Assembly: GCA_963775835.1 (NCBI GenBank)
Contig: CAVZKV010000013.1
Span: 376,069 to 440,068, forward strand
Reading direction: 5' to 3'
DNA: 64,000 nucleotides
Source: AWTP1-13 sp963775835
Lineage (GTDB): Bacteria > Pseudomonadota > Alphaproteobacteria > Rhizobiales > Hyphomicrobiaceae
This document shows positions 54,954 through 63,600 of the stretch, piece by piece (the first letter of the stretch is position 1; each line of letters opens with the position of its first letter). Below the pieces are notes generated by a model. That model was not told where the DNA came from. It did not search any database and saw only the letters and a list, made by a program, of their open reading frames with translations. The position numbers and the translations under genes were made by a program.

Positions 54954-55030
54954 CAAACGCAAAAAGGGCCGCCCTCCGGTAGGAGAGCGGTCCTAATGCG
55001 ACGGTTGGCCGACACCCCGGCCTGCCAATT
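54954..55030 (+). repeat. Hairpin-containing repeat, upstream copy
   Basis: About 75 bp with an imperfect hairpin AGGGCCGCCCTCC-GGTA-GGAGAGCGGTCCT, then GACGGTTGGCCGACACCCCG. The matching downstream copy is at 55393-55465. It sits in the 54657-55175 gap, otherwise without a recognisable gene, about 150 bp before the small secreted peptide gene. It could act as a terminator. Confidence 0.55.
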
Positions 55031-55175
55031 CACGTTAGATCAACGAACGGTGATGTCTCGTTCTTGCGACGACGTTCCATTCTTGCGGTTATCTGATGTC
55101 CCGTCCTTGAAGCGTAACAACGCTTGCGTATGTTCGGTGCAGTTGCCGTGGCATAAAAAAGAAAGGAAGATGATC

Positions 55176-55337
55176 ATGAAGAAGTTGTTAGCGTTGTCGC
55201 TTTTGGCGCTGTCCGTTTTTGGTTCGACCTTGGCGCCTGCGATCGCCTCAGAATCCTCAGCAATCAGGTCGGAGCGGGGTGCCGCCGGATGGGATGGACC
55301 GCAGGATCCTTCGGGTCCATTTGCTCCTCCCGGCTAG
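55176..55337 (+). CDS. Small secreted peptide
   Basis: 53 residues. The signal peptide is MKKLLALSLLALSVFGSTLA with cleavage likely after PAIAS. The mature part is about 27 residues, Gly/Pro-rich (AAGWDGPQDPSGPFAPPG). No family is recognised. ATG 55176 has GGAAG six bases upstream; ATG 55170 is too close. It is flanked on both sides by the hairpin repeat. Confidence 0.55.
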   Translation: MKKLLALSLLALSVFGSTLAPAIASESSAIRSERGAAGWDGPQDPSGPFAPPG

Positions 55338-55392
55338 TGGTGGCCGCAAATATCTAGCTCAGTTAGGCACGGTGCGTTGACCATAATCACAA

Positions 55393-55465
55393 CGCACAAA
55401 AGGGCCCGCCCTCCCGTAGGAGAGCGGGCCCCGTGACGGTCGGCCGACGCCCCGGTCTGACAGTC
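55393..55465 (+). terminator. Hairpin-containing repeat, downstream copy
   Basis: GGGCCCGCCCTCC-CGTA-GGAGAGCGGGCCC (55402-55431) is a strong hairpin: an 8-bp GC stem plus an inner CTCC/GGAG stem. It is followed by GTGACGGTCGGCCGACGCCC, as in the upstream copy. It lies about 55 bp after the secreted peptide stop. No clear T-run follows, so the terminator assignment is tentative. Confidence 0.5.
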
Positions 55466-55672
55466 TGTCCATCATGATGCAAGGCGCTCGCCGGATGGGC
55501 ATGAGCCGCCGGCGCTGAGCCCTTGCCGCAACAGCGGGTCGCCAGGGATCTCCGTGCGACACCCTAGAAAGCGTGGGGCCAAGCCTTAGACAATACGACG
55601 CTCTGGGCCCGATTGGACCGCCTTCCTACATGTCCGTGGAACTCGATTTCTCTCGCTAAGTGGAGAGCAAGA

Positions 55673-56116
55673 ATGCGCAAACTCGCACTCGCGATCTTGA
55701 CCGTCAGCCTCTTGTCAGGACCTGCCGCGGCGCAATCGAACGACAACCGACGGTGCCCCGCTGGATATGACCTCGTGGGAAAGCTCTGCCAGGACAGCTC
55801 CAACGGAGACATTGTGCTACCGAACAGAGAATTGTGCTGCCGAACGGAGACATTGTGCTGCCGAACAACTAAATTCGGGGTGCCGGCTTTATGCCGCCTG
55901 CAGGTCGACCGACAGTGCATGGCGCCGCCGTCGAACTCAGCTGTTGCCGCAACGTGCTGGTTGGCGCGCGACGTTCGGCCTCGCTCAGGCGGTAGCCATC
56001 GTGACGACGCATGCCGCCGATCACTTCAGGAGCCTGCGCTAAGCCTCGCAGCAGGCCCTTTTGTGTCCTATATTCAGGATGATGCCTGCGTGACGGCTGT
56101 GCTTGTTGCAGGTTGA
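55673..56116 (+). CDS. Small secreted protein with an out-of-frame tail
   Basis: Starts MRKLALAILTVSLLSGPAAA with a clear signal peptide behind TGGAGAGCAAGA. The mature part begins QSNDNRRCPAGYDLVGKLCQ and DSSNGDIVLPN. There a 21-bp tandem repeat occurs three times (55806-55867); the middle unit lacks one base, so the frame shifts. Without that deletion the protein would end GDIVLPNN at 55870-55872. As read, it continues to 56116 in Cys-rich sequence that is probably not native. The function is unknown. Confidence 0.5.
   Translation: MRKLALAILTVSLLSGPAAAQSNDNRRCPAGYDLVGKLCQDSSNGDIVLPNRELCCRTETLCCRTTKFGVPALCRLQVDRQCMAPPSNSAVAATCWLARDVRPRSGGSHRDDACRRSLQEPALSLAAGPFVSYIQDDACVTAVLVAG
55806..55867 (+). 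repeat. 21-bp tandem repeat, three units, one shortened
   Basis: Units are GAGACATTGTGCTACCGAAC(A), GAGAATTGTGCTGCCGAACG and GAGACATTGTGCTGCCGAAC(A). Lengths are 21, 20 and 21 bases. The middle unit lacks the C after GAGA, which changes the reading frame of the secreted protein gene. Confidence 0.85.
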
Positions 56117-56249
56117 GAAGAAGCACAGCGTACGCAGAATTAACCACTCATTAACCGTTGACCTCACCCTGACTGTGCGCACCAAAAGAATTAAACTTAC
56201 CGTCACGAATAATTTCCACAAGTCACGCAAGTCATGCAATGCCTTCGGG

Positions 56250-56342
56250 ATGCCCCGCGAGTACATCCTGCTGCACACAATCTTCAGCCTCGCCATTCTC
56301 CTGATGGCGGTTCTCATGGCCGTAGCCATCGGAGCAGGCTGA
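56250..56342 (+). CDS. Possible very small membrane peptide
   Basis: 30 codons, MPREYILLHTIFSLAILLMA then VLMAVAIGAG, one hydrophobic helix with a short polar N-terminus. The frame is open upstream to 56103, where GAGAAG precedes. It may be real but could be chance; nothing else is seen in 56117-56473. Confidence 0.3.
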   Translation: MPREYILLHTIFSLAILLMAVLMAVAIGAG

Positions 56343-56473
56343 AAGAAGGGCTGCGAGCACAGGAGCCCCGCCTCGTCGCGATCGGCCGGCGTCTGAAACC
56401 CTTCACAACAACCGACATCGCGCTGGTTACGGCGCGAGACTGTTCATCGCGGGTAGGAGCAAATCTCACATCC

Positions 56474-56920
56474 CTAGACGACTGGCAAGCCGAGACCCGC
56501 GCCCGGAAACGACCGACAGCAAGCGAACGCGAACTGGCTGACGGTAACTGGTCTCAACGATGCGCGTATTTCAGAGCACAAGGCGTCCGCCCGCATTGGA
56601 ACAGTGGGAACGATGATGCGCTCATAGGGCCCGTGCCAGTGTTTCCAGTCGTACACGTACAGTCCTCGGTTGCCGAGCAGTGGCCACTCCCAGCACTTAC
56701 CCGGCCCACGGCCCTCCGCTCGGTGGCTGCCGATCTCAGGCATGAGGGCGATGAGACGATCAATGTGTTGAATAGGTGAGTTGGCGAGTGTGCATTGCTG
56801 AAGCACGATCGCGGGTATTTCGCCCCAGCCCGCCGACGAACACGCCGCGAGTTCACCGGCGCTGTCGATCGCAAACCAATCGAACTCTTTGCCGAGAGTC
56901 TCTTGCCGAGAGGTTGGCAT
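56474..56920 (-). CDS. Hypothetical soluble protein
   Basis: About 148 residues from ATG 56920 (MPTSRQETLGKEFDWFAIDS). The segments FDWFAIDSAGELAACSSAGW, GEIPAIVLQQC and GLYVYDWKHWHGPYERIIVP, then TVPMRADAL, are well formed and resemble uncharacterised bacterial proteins with a Trp-rich beta core. The final 30 residues may not be native. No leader. It is the first of four consecutive minus-strand small genes. An immunity-like role is only a guess. Confidence 0.5.
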   Translation of the reverse strand: MPTSRQETLGKEFDWFAIDSAGELAACSSAGWGEIPAIVLQQCTLANSPIQHIDRLIALMPEIGSHRAEGRGPGKCWEWPLLGNRGLYVYDWKHWHGPYERIIVPTVPMRADALCSEIRASLRPVTVSQFAFACCRSFPGAGLGLPVV

Positions 56921-57109
56921 CTTACACCGCGCCTCGAAACAACACCTGCGGACGCGAAGTGAGGTCGCAATGTGCCAGCAGGCTCGGACTCTCCTAACGT
57001 CGCAGGGGAGTGACTGCAAGCTCGGCCACCAACTTCGGCAAGCTCATCGCCGAAGTAGGCCAAAGGTGGTCAAGTTTGCTCAAACCTGCAGTACATATGA
57101 CATGTGGGC

Positions 57110-57205
57110 CAATTTGCTCCGTACGGCCGAGGATTCGGGACGGTCAATGTAACTCAGTAACCGGACGCCGATCCGGGCCGTGCCGCGATGGTGAAAGCGT
57201 GCCAA
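57110..57205 (+). repeat. Dispersed repeat, copy 2
   Basis: About 95 bp matching 5414-5510: AATTTGCTCC...GGCCGAGG, CGGTCAATGTAACTCAGTAA and CGGACGCCGATCCGGGCC, then GTGCC, GGTGAAA and TGCCAA blocks. It lies between two small minus-strand genes. Confidence 0.65.
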
Positions 57206-57230
57206 ATTCGGTCACGCATCGCTTTGGGAG

Positions 57231-57613
57231 TTAGTCGTCATATTGGGGAATCGGTTTGCCATGCTGCAATCGTACGTTATCTGGTCTGAACATCATTCGA
57301 CGGCCGTCGAGCTGAAGGCTTCCCGCCATATCGGATCGCGGTTGTGCTTGGCCATTCCCCAGACTAAGCACACGCCTCTCGCTGCAATTTCCTCGAGTAA
57401 TTCGGCGGCCGCATCGAACTCGCGTGTTTTTAGGGCCTGGTTCGCCGCATCGAATAGCGGCCGAACTGCCTCGAACGCGGGTGTAGGCTCGAATGCACAA
57501 TAATACCATGGCTGATCGACGTCCGTGAGCCAGATTGCGCCAAGGCGGAGGTCACCCATCACAAGAAACCAATCTGGGACAGAGCTCTCCGATCCAGTTG
57601 CTGGCATGGCCAT
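57231..57613 (-). pseudogene. Hypothetical protein, frameshifted near its C-terminus
   Basis: The first frame (57293-57613) reads PDWFLVMGDLRLGAIWLTDV, DQPWYYCAFEPTPAFEAVRP and AARGVCLVWGMAKHNRDPIW. Restoring one C near 57315 continues into QLDGRRMMFRPDNVRLQHGK and PIPQYDD (stop at 57231), a convincing C-terminus. The full protein would be about 128 residues. I do not recognise the family. It starts just after the stop of the next upstream gene. Confidence 0.5.
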
Positions 57614-57614
57614 T

Positions 57615-57815
57615 CTACGCCATTAGGTAAGAGCACTCCTGTGTGAATTCGACGATCCTATGCTCAGGAAAGATCGAGAGAGCCAAGTCAACACGAACCA
57701 CTTGTCGCACGTAGGCAGCGATGTTGAATGGATCGGCGCCGGCTAGCACCAATCTCGTCGTATGGGGTAAATAGAAATCGAATTCACCGAGCTCATCGAG
57801 CGGGACATCGCCCAC
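57615..57815 (-). CDS. Hypothetical protein
   Basis: 66 residues starting MGDVPLDELGEFDFYLPHTT, with ADPFNIAAYVRQVVRVDLAL and SIFPEHRIVEFTQECSYLMA. Well-formed alternating strands and helices; no family recognised. Its stop is two bases before the start of the 57613 gene, so the pair probably forms an operon. Confidence 0.5.
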   Translation of the reverse strand: MGDVPLDELGEFDFYLPHTTRLVLAGADPFNIAAYVRQVVRVDLALSIFPEHRIVEFTQECSYLMA

Positions 57816-57876
57816 ATCGCATGCGCCGATGGATCAAATCTTCACTGCCTGCCAGCACAGGAGCGAACCCCCGGGA

Positions 57877-58311
57877 TTATGAGAGGTCGGTCGCTGGTGC
57901 TGCTTCGGTCCGCATCGCATGGAACGGCCGCTTGTCCGGCCATACGAAATGCGTCGCGTAGGCCGCCTCAAGGCCTGCATCACCGGTCTTGCTGAAGCGC
58001 AGCCGTTGCTTGGGACCCTTGCCGTAGCGGTTGTACACCGTCGCAGAGGGCTTGAGGTTGAGATCATGGGCGTGGAAACGCAGGATACGCAGCAGCCGTG
58101 ACAAACGGGTCAGGTTGCAGTTGATCACGCGCTCTAGATAGGGCAAGCGACCGCGCCTCCAGCTGTTTAGATGCTCGGGGTGGAGGAGGCCCATACCGAC
58201 AAGCACATCGACTGGTACCACCACGTTGCTCTTGGTGAGCAGCTCCGCGACGACGCACTCGATCCTCCGGAACATCGGATCGTTGCGGAAGTTGTCGACT
58301 GAAACGCGCAT
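57877..58311 (-). CDS. Conserved hypothetical protein
   Basis: 144 residues starting MRVSVDNFRNDPMFRRIECV, followed by VDVLVGMGLLHPEHLNSWRR, GRLPYLERVINCNLTRLSRL and KGPKQRLRFSKTGDAGLEAA. It looks like an intact small protein of a widely distributed uncharacterised family: basic, Arg-rich, no leader, no membrane segment. Nucleic-acid contact is conceivable from its charge but unproven. Confidence 0.62.
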   Translation of the reverse strand: MRVSVDNFRNDPMFRRIECVVAELLTKSNVVVPVDVLVGMGLLHPEHLNSWRRGRLPYLERVINCNLTRLSRLLRILRFHAHDLNLKPSATVYNRYGKGPKQRLRFSKTGDAGLEAAYATHFVWPDKRPFHAMRTEAAPATDLS

Positions 58312-58427
58312 TGCCCCCTTTACGAAGTCCGGCTTCCGCGGCGTAACGCGGCCACCTCATTCCACTCTCGCGTACCAAAGCTGGCCGAACGCGTCATTCA
58401 ACTAGGTAAGCTTACCAGCTTTTGATC

Positions 58428-58613
58428 TTAGCGATCGAGGCGCCCATGAAACAACTTTCGCATCCAGGTAGGAAGCCTGTCTGCGGCTCTCGATGCCTGC
58501 TCGAACATGCGCTCAAGGGAAGCATAATAACCCTCATCCACATGCTCGATCTTTGAGCGCGTCATCCATGGCCGATTTTCGTCGTCGCTATCCACCCGCC
58601 GGTGCCCCTCCAT
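58428..58613 (-). CDS. Possible small hypothetical protein
   Basis: 61 residues from ATG 58613: MEGHRRVDSDDENRPWMTRS, then YYASLERMFEQASRAADRLP and TWMRKLFHGRLDR. The second half is helical and protein-like. A much longer reading from 59222 includes upstream sequence that does not look coding, so I keep only the distal part. No family recognised. Confidence 0.3.
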   Translation of the reverse strand: MEGHRRVDSDDENRPWMTRSKIEHVDEGYYASLERMFEQASRAADRLPTWMRKLFHGRLDR

Positions 58614-58885
58614 CCTTGCGCGACCGCGCTCCGTGGAGAACGGCAATTGGCCGCGCTTGCTGTGGACGCGCGACACGAATATCCAGACAGATTGAGGCTG
58701 CCATGGATATGAATTCGGCGGCGATGACCCCTCGGCACGATTTGATACTACATATGATTGCCGCGGTAGAGGATGGGTACGCGGCAAGGAATGACCTCCG
58801 GAAAGGTTCTGTCGATTGTCGCAAGCGGAGGCGGACCGAACTCGGGTCTCATCCAGTTCTTCGTGAGACCGCGGGGAGCCGGACT

Positions 58886-59043
58886 TAGCGAATTTGCCGT
58901 ATGGATGGATGGTGGTCAGCGCGGATTTGTCGACATCGCCAAGTTTATTCTTCGATGCCATGTGGAACGGCAAGACGGTCGAAGCCATGTACGTGCCCAC
59001 CGACAACTTGCCAAAGGCGACGAGCGTTAGGGTGATTGCATAG
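58886..59043 (+). pseudogene. Protein-like C-terminal remnant of unknown family
   Basis: The plus strand reads PYGWMVVSADLSTSPSLFFD, then AMWNGKTVEAMYVPTDNLPK and ATSVRVIA before TAG at 59041-59043. No suitable start is present. This is well-formed sequence and likely the tail of a lost gene. The remainder of 58614-59200 holds nothing that I recognise. Confidence 0.3.
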
Positions 59044-59200
59044 TCGCATGCCGTCCCGAGGGTTGCTCGCCCGCGGCAGTAAGGCCTCCATTTTCTGACG
59101 CAATTGCTGCGTCGCCGTGGCCTTCTGCCTCGTGCCATATACGGAAGTGGCTCCTCACGATGGGCGCACAAAGCTGCTGCATTCGCTCTATCCGTGCAGT

Positions 59201-59494
59201 TCATGCAGCCGAAAGGCCACACCGCACCCGCTCAGTCCAAGATCTGGCATTATCAGGGTATTCTGGCACGCGGATGGGCACGATCCTTGTCACCTTGAAG
59301 TCTGTCTTCGGACCGCAATCGCCGCCGCGCGGGTCATTGTTCAACGCCTGCGCCAGAATCTTGCGTCGCATAGGCATGAATTCGTTGGCGACGCGGTCTG
59401 CAAGGGCTTTGCCGTATTTCGCTCGCAGCGCAGACAGATCAGCGGTCATGCTGGCGTCTTGCGCCAGGGCTGCAGAAGTGATGCAGCTCGCCAC
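59201..59494 (-). CDS. Small periplasmic protein, possibly N-terminally truncated
   Basis: 97 residues from GTG 59494. The first residues (VASCITSAALAQDASM) look like the end of a signal peptide. The rest reads LSALRAKYGKALADRVANEF, MPMRRKILAQALNNDPRGGD and CGPKTDFKVTRIVPIRVPEY. An in-frame TAG lies eight codons before the GTG, so the N-terminal part of the leader is missing, probably through another frame change. No family recognised. Confidence 0.4.
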   Translation of the reverse strand: MASCITSAALAQDASMTADLSALRAKYGKALADRVANEFMPMRRKILAQALNNDPRGGDCGPKTDFKVTRIVPIRVPEYPDNARSWTERVRCGLSAA

Positions 59495-59737
59495 CGTCAG
59501 GGCCCAAGGGGCCTAGCAAGAGGCCCCAGCCTGTCTCCTTGAGATCGCTTTCATGCCACTCTCCGTTGGAGCGCTCCCGCCAGGTCGGATTCTCGAGTCG
59601 ACCCTCGCGCACGCGCGACCGAAACCCCTCTGTGCGCCTCCTTGGCGCGACGGGCACTCGGTTCGGCGGCTCCCATGCAATTGAGTACACGCCGCGTTGG
59701 AGTCTGTAGTTGCGGCACATCACGGCTGGACAGTCGG

Positions 59738-59762
59738 CATATGCGCAAGTATACATATATGC
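59738..59762. promoter_or_regulatory. Inverted repeat at the arsR-like start, candidate operator
   Basis: GCATAT (59738-59743) and ATATGC (59757-59762) form a perfect 6-bp inverted repeat with a 13-base spacer, ending one base before the ATG of the ArsR-like gene. Its position would block transcription or translation of the operon, as expected for autoregulation by an ArsR-type protein. Confidence 0.5.
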
Positions 59763-59763
59763 T

Positions 59764-60102
59764 ATGGTGCATGTCGACCTCTTCCAGACACTAGCTGACC
59801 CCACGCGTCGCCTTATCATCGAAGCCCTTCAGGGAAGCGAGCAGTCGGTGAACGACATTGTCGCCAGAGTGGGCATTCACCAATCGGGTGTTTCGCGGCA
59901 CCTGCGCATCCTTCATGAAGCGGGCTTCGTACAGGTCCGGCCGGAAGGGGTAAGGCGCCTCTACTCTCTCCGCCCTGAGCGGTTCTGCGAGCTCGATGCG
60001 TGGCTCGCCGGATTTCGAAGCCACTGGGAGACGCGCCTCGACAAGTTCGCCGAGGCGCTCGGCCGCAAGCAACGGACCGGCAGGAGCAAGCCGGGTCCAT
60101 GA
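59764..60102 (+). CDS. ArsR-family winged-helix repressor
   Basis: 112 residues. The winged helix is plain: VDLFQTLADPTRRLIIEALQ, GSEQSVNDIVARVGIHQSGV and SRHLRILHEAGFVQVRPEGV, then RRLYSLRPERF. There is no Cys metal-binding pair, so it is probably a metal-independent member of the type paired with SRPBCC genes. ATG 59764 matches the family N-terminus. Its stop overlaps the next start (ATGA), so the two form an operon. Confidence 0.88.
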   Translation: MVHVDLFQTLADPTRRLIIEALQGSEQSVNDIVARVGIHQSGVSRHLRILHEAGFVQVRPEGVRRLYSLRPERFCELDAWLAGFRSHWETRLDKFAEALGRKQRTGRSKPGP

Positions 60103-60608
60103 CAAGCAGGAAAAGGACGGCTCCCTCATCACATGCCGCCACGCGAAGGCTGGTGCTGGAACGCACCTATCAAGCGAGCCTTGAAATGGTGTGGGAGCTG
60201 TGGACGACCCCAGAGGGCATTGAAGCGTGGTGGGGCCCGAATGGGTTCGACGTCAAGGTGCGCAAACTCGACCTCCGTCCCGGCGGCAAGCTGCTCTACC
60301 TGATGACTGCGACGGCGCCCGCACGGATCGATTTCGTGAAAAGCGCAGGGATTCCTGTGTCGCTGGAGATGCACATCACCTACACGGAGGTCGCGCCGCA
60401 ACGTCGGTTGGCCTTCACACACCGCGCCGACTTCATTCCTCGGGTGGCTCCCTACGACGTTGCAACTGCGGTCGATCTGTATCCGAGCGATCGGAGCGTG
60501 CGCATGGTTCTGACCTTTGATGCCATGCATGACGAGGAGTGGACGCGCCGGACGGTGATGGGTTGGGAGAGCGAACTCGGCAAACTTGCCAAAGTACTCG
60601 GCACATGA
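60099..60608 (+). CDS. SRPBCC-family (AHSA1-like) protein
   Basis: 169 residues. The AHSA1/SRPBCC fold is recognised by LERTYQASLEMVWELWTTPE, GIEAWWGPNGFDVKVRKLDL and RPGGKLLYLMTATAP, and ends WTRRTVMGWESELGKLAKVL. It has a deep hydrophobic cavity for small ligands; the ligand is unknown. It is translationally coupled to the ArsR-like repressor, a frequent pairing. No leader. Confidence 0.88.
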   Translation: MTSRKRTAPSSHAATRRLVLERTYQASLEMVWELWTTPEGIEAWWGPNGFDVKVRKLDLRPGGKLLYLMTATAPARIDFVKSAGIPVSLEMHITYTEVAPQRRLAFTHRADFIPRVAPYDVATAVDLYPSDRSVRMVLTFDAMHDEEWTRRTVMGWESELGKLAKVLGT

Positions 60609-60663
60609 CGGCGCTCCGTCGCGCCCGCATGCCTCACTTGGCAATGGAAAATTGGGGGAGACA

Positions 60664-63600
60664 ATGCATCGATGCTCAAGGCCGATCCCGCAGGCGCTGA
60701 CGCTCGGATGCGCTCTGCTTGGGTTTCTCTTGCAGAGCGCAGCAGGTGGAAGCGCAGGAGCACGCCAAGATCGAAATCGTGCCCAACATCCCGCACTCGC
60801 TCGGTATCACGTCGGCGGCATTCTCGCGCGATGGCACGCGCCTGCTCTCGGGCAGCCAGGACAAAACCGTCAAACTCTGGGATGCAGCGACCGGACGATT
60901 GCTGCGCACCTTCGAGGGGCACTCCGACGCCGTCACCTCGGTGGCGTTCTCGCCCGACGGGGCGCGCCTGCTCTCGGGCAGCCGTGACAAGACCCTCAAG
61001 CTCTGGGACGCCGCAAGCGGGCAGTTGATCCGCAGTTGGGCGGCGCAGCGCCTCGGCGTTACCGCGGTGGCCTTCTCGCCCGACGGCAGGTACCTGCTTT
61101 CGGCGGGCTCCGATCCTGCTGGGCGCATGGATAACTGCGTCAAGCTCTGGGATGCCCAGAGCGGGCAGCTGGTTCGCGTGTTCGGCGCTTACGCCACCTA
61201 CGCGCCAGAGGGCACGAAGTGGCATGGCTCAGTGCAGGACGGGCACACCGACAGCGTGACTTCGGTGGCATTCTCACCCGACGGCACGCGCCTCGTCTCC
61301 GGCAGCGACGACAAGACAGTCAAGCACTGGGATGTCTCAAGCGGGAAACTGATCCGCACCCTCGAGGGGCATTCCGACAGGGTGAAGTCGGTGACATTCT
61401 CGCCGGACGGCAGCCGCGTGCTGTCGGGCGGCAATCAGGACGGCGACCTCAGGCTTTGGGACGCTGCGACCGGCCGGCTGATCCATCTGTTCAAGGAGGC
61501 CTTTGGGACAAGCTCCGTGGCGTTCTCGCCCGACGGCACGCGCCTGCTCGCGGGCGGCCCGCGGGACGCCTGGCTTTGGGATGCCGCAAGCGGCCGGCTG
61601 CTGCACACCTTCACGGGGCACGAGCTTCCGGTCGAGGCTGTTGCGTTCCTGCCGGACGGCAAGCATCTGCTCACCGGCGGGGACCGGGCACTCAAGCTGT
61701 GGGATGCCGCGAGCGGCCAGCTGCTGCGGACCTTCGCGGGGACCTCCGGTTCGGTCGAGTCTGTGGCGTTCTCGCCCGATGGCACACGCTTGCTGTCGGG
61801 CGGCGGCGACCACACCCTCAAGCTGTGGGATGCCGCAAGCGGCCGGCTGGTGCGCACCTTCGTGGGGCATGCCCATTGGCTGCGGTCGGTGGCGTTCTCG
61901 CCCGACGGCACGCGCCTGTTGTCAGGCAGCGATGACCGGACGCTGAAGCTGTGGGACGCGGCGAGCGGGCAGGTGATCCACACGCTGAGCCACCGTTCGC
62001 CAATCCGGTCGGTGGCGATTTCGCCCGACGGCACCCGTCTGCTGTCTGCTAGTGCCAAGACGATCAATTTGTGGGACGCCTCCAGCGGGCAACTGATTCG
62101 GACTTTCGAAGCGCATACGAGCTCGGTCAAATCGGTGGCATTCTCGCCCGACGGTACGCGCCTGCTCACGGGTGGCAACATCGGGTTCAGTGGGGACCAG
62201 ACGCTCAAGCTATGGGACACCCCAACGGGGCAACTGATACACGCCTTGGCGGCGCTTCCCGACGGCGTAAACGCGGTTGCGTTCTCGCCTGACGGCGCGC
62301 GCCTGCTGTCGGGTGGTTACGTGGACAAGATGCTCAAGCTGTGGGACGCTGCAAGCGGGCAGGTCCTTCGCTCGTTCGCCGGGCATTCAGGTCCGATCGA
62401 CGCGGTGACCTTTTCGCCCGACGGCATGCGGCTTCTCTCGGGCAGCTGGGACAAGACGCTCAAGCTCTGGGACGCTGCAAGCGGGCAGATGATCCGGACT
62501 TTCGAGGGGCACTCGGGCTGGGTCAAATCGGTGGCATTCTCGCCCGACGGCATGCGGGTCCTGTCGGGCAGTAGCGACAGCACCGCTAGAATTTGGAGCA
62601 CTGCATCCGGCCAACATCTGGCAAGCCTGTCCGGCTCGTCAGATGGCGGGTGGTTGACCATCACGCCGGAGGGTTTCTTCGACGCCTCGGCCAAAGGCGC
62701 AGGCATTCTCACCATCGTGCGCGGCCTTGAACTCACCACCATCGACCAGGTGCATCAGTCGCTGTTCAACCCCGACCTGGTGCGCGAGTCCCTCGCCGGC
62801 GACCCGAACGGCGAGGTGCGTGACGCAGCCAAGGTCATCAACCTTGGTAAGGTCCTCGGCAGCGGGCCGGCGCCGAATGTAGTGATCACGTCGCCGTCCG
62901 ATGGCGGCCAGTCTGTGGGCGATCTCGCCACTGTTGGCGCCCGCATCGAGGATCGGGGCAAGGGCATCGGCCGCATCGAATGGCGGATCAACGGCATCAC
63001 GGCCGCGGTCTCGGCCAGGCCGGCGGGCGGCGGGCCGGCTTACACCATCAAGCAGCAACTGGCGCTCGACCCTGGCGACAACATCGTCGAGGTGGTCGCC
63101 TACAACGCCAGCAACCTGCTGGCCTCGCTGCCAGCGCGCACGACGATCAGGTTCACGGCTCCGGCGGATCGGACAAAGCCGAAGCTGCACATCCTGGCCA
63201 TCGGCATCAACGCCTACGTCGACAAAGGGTGGACACCGCCGGGTGCGGCGCCTCTCGCCTTTGCGCCGCTCAGCCTGGCGGTGAAGGACGCCGAGGCCTT
63301 CGCCGCCAGCATGAAGAAAGCCGTGGCCGGGCTCTATGGCGAGGTTCGCATCACCTTGGCGCTCGACACACAAGCGACCCACGACAATCTCGAGAAGCTC
63401 ATCGGCAAGATCTCCGCCGAGGTCCACCCGCGCGATTCCTTCATCCTGTTCGCGGCCGGGCACGGCACGTCCGAGAACGGACGGTTCTATTTCATCCCGC
63501 AGGACTATCAGGGCGGCCCGGGTCATCTGGCGCAGCGTGCCATCGGCCAGGACCGGCTGCAGGATTGGCTGGCCAACCGCATCAAGGCCAAGCGGGCCAT

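Noticed and set aside
58428..59222. A 264-residue minus-strand gene
   Set aside because: Only the last 60 or so residues look protein-like, and a plus-strand remnant with better coding character lies across the upstream part.
61219..61946. CRISPR-like or tandem DNA repeats in the 61-62.6 kb region
   Set aside because: The periodicity of about 120-130 bp comes from the WD40 repeats of the protein, not from a CRISPR array; no other regularly spaced repeat was seen.
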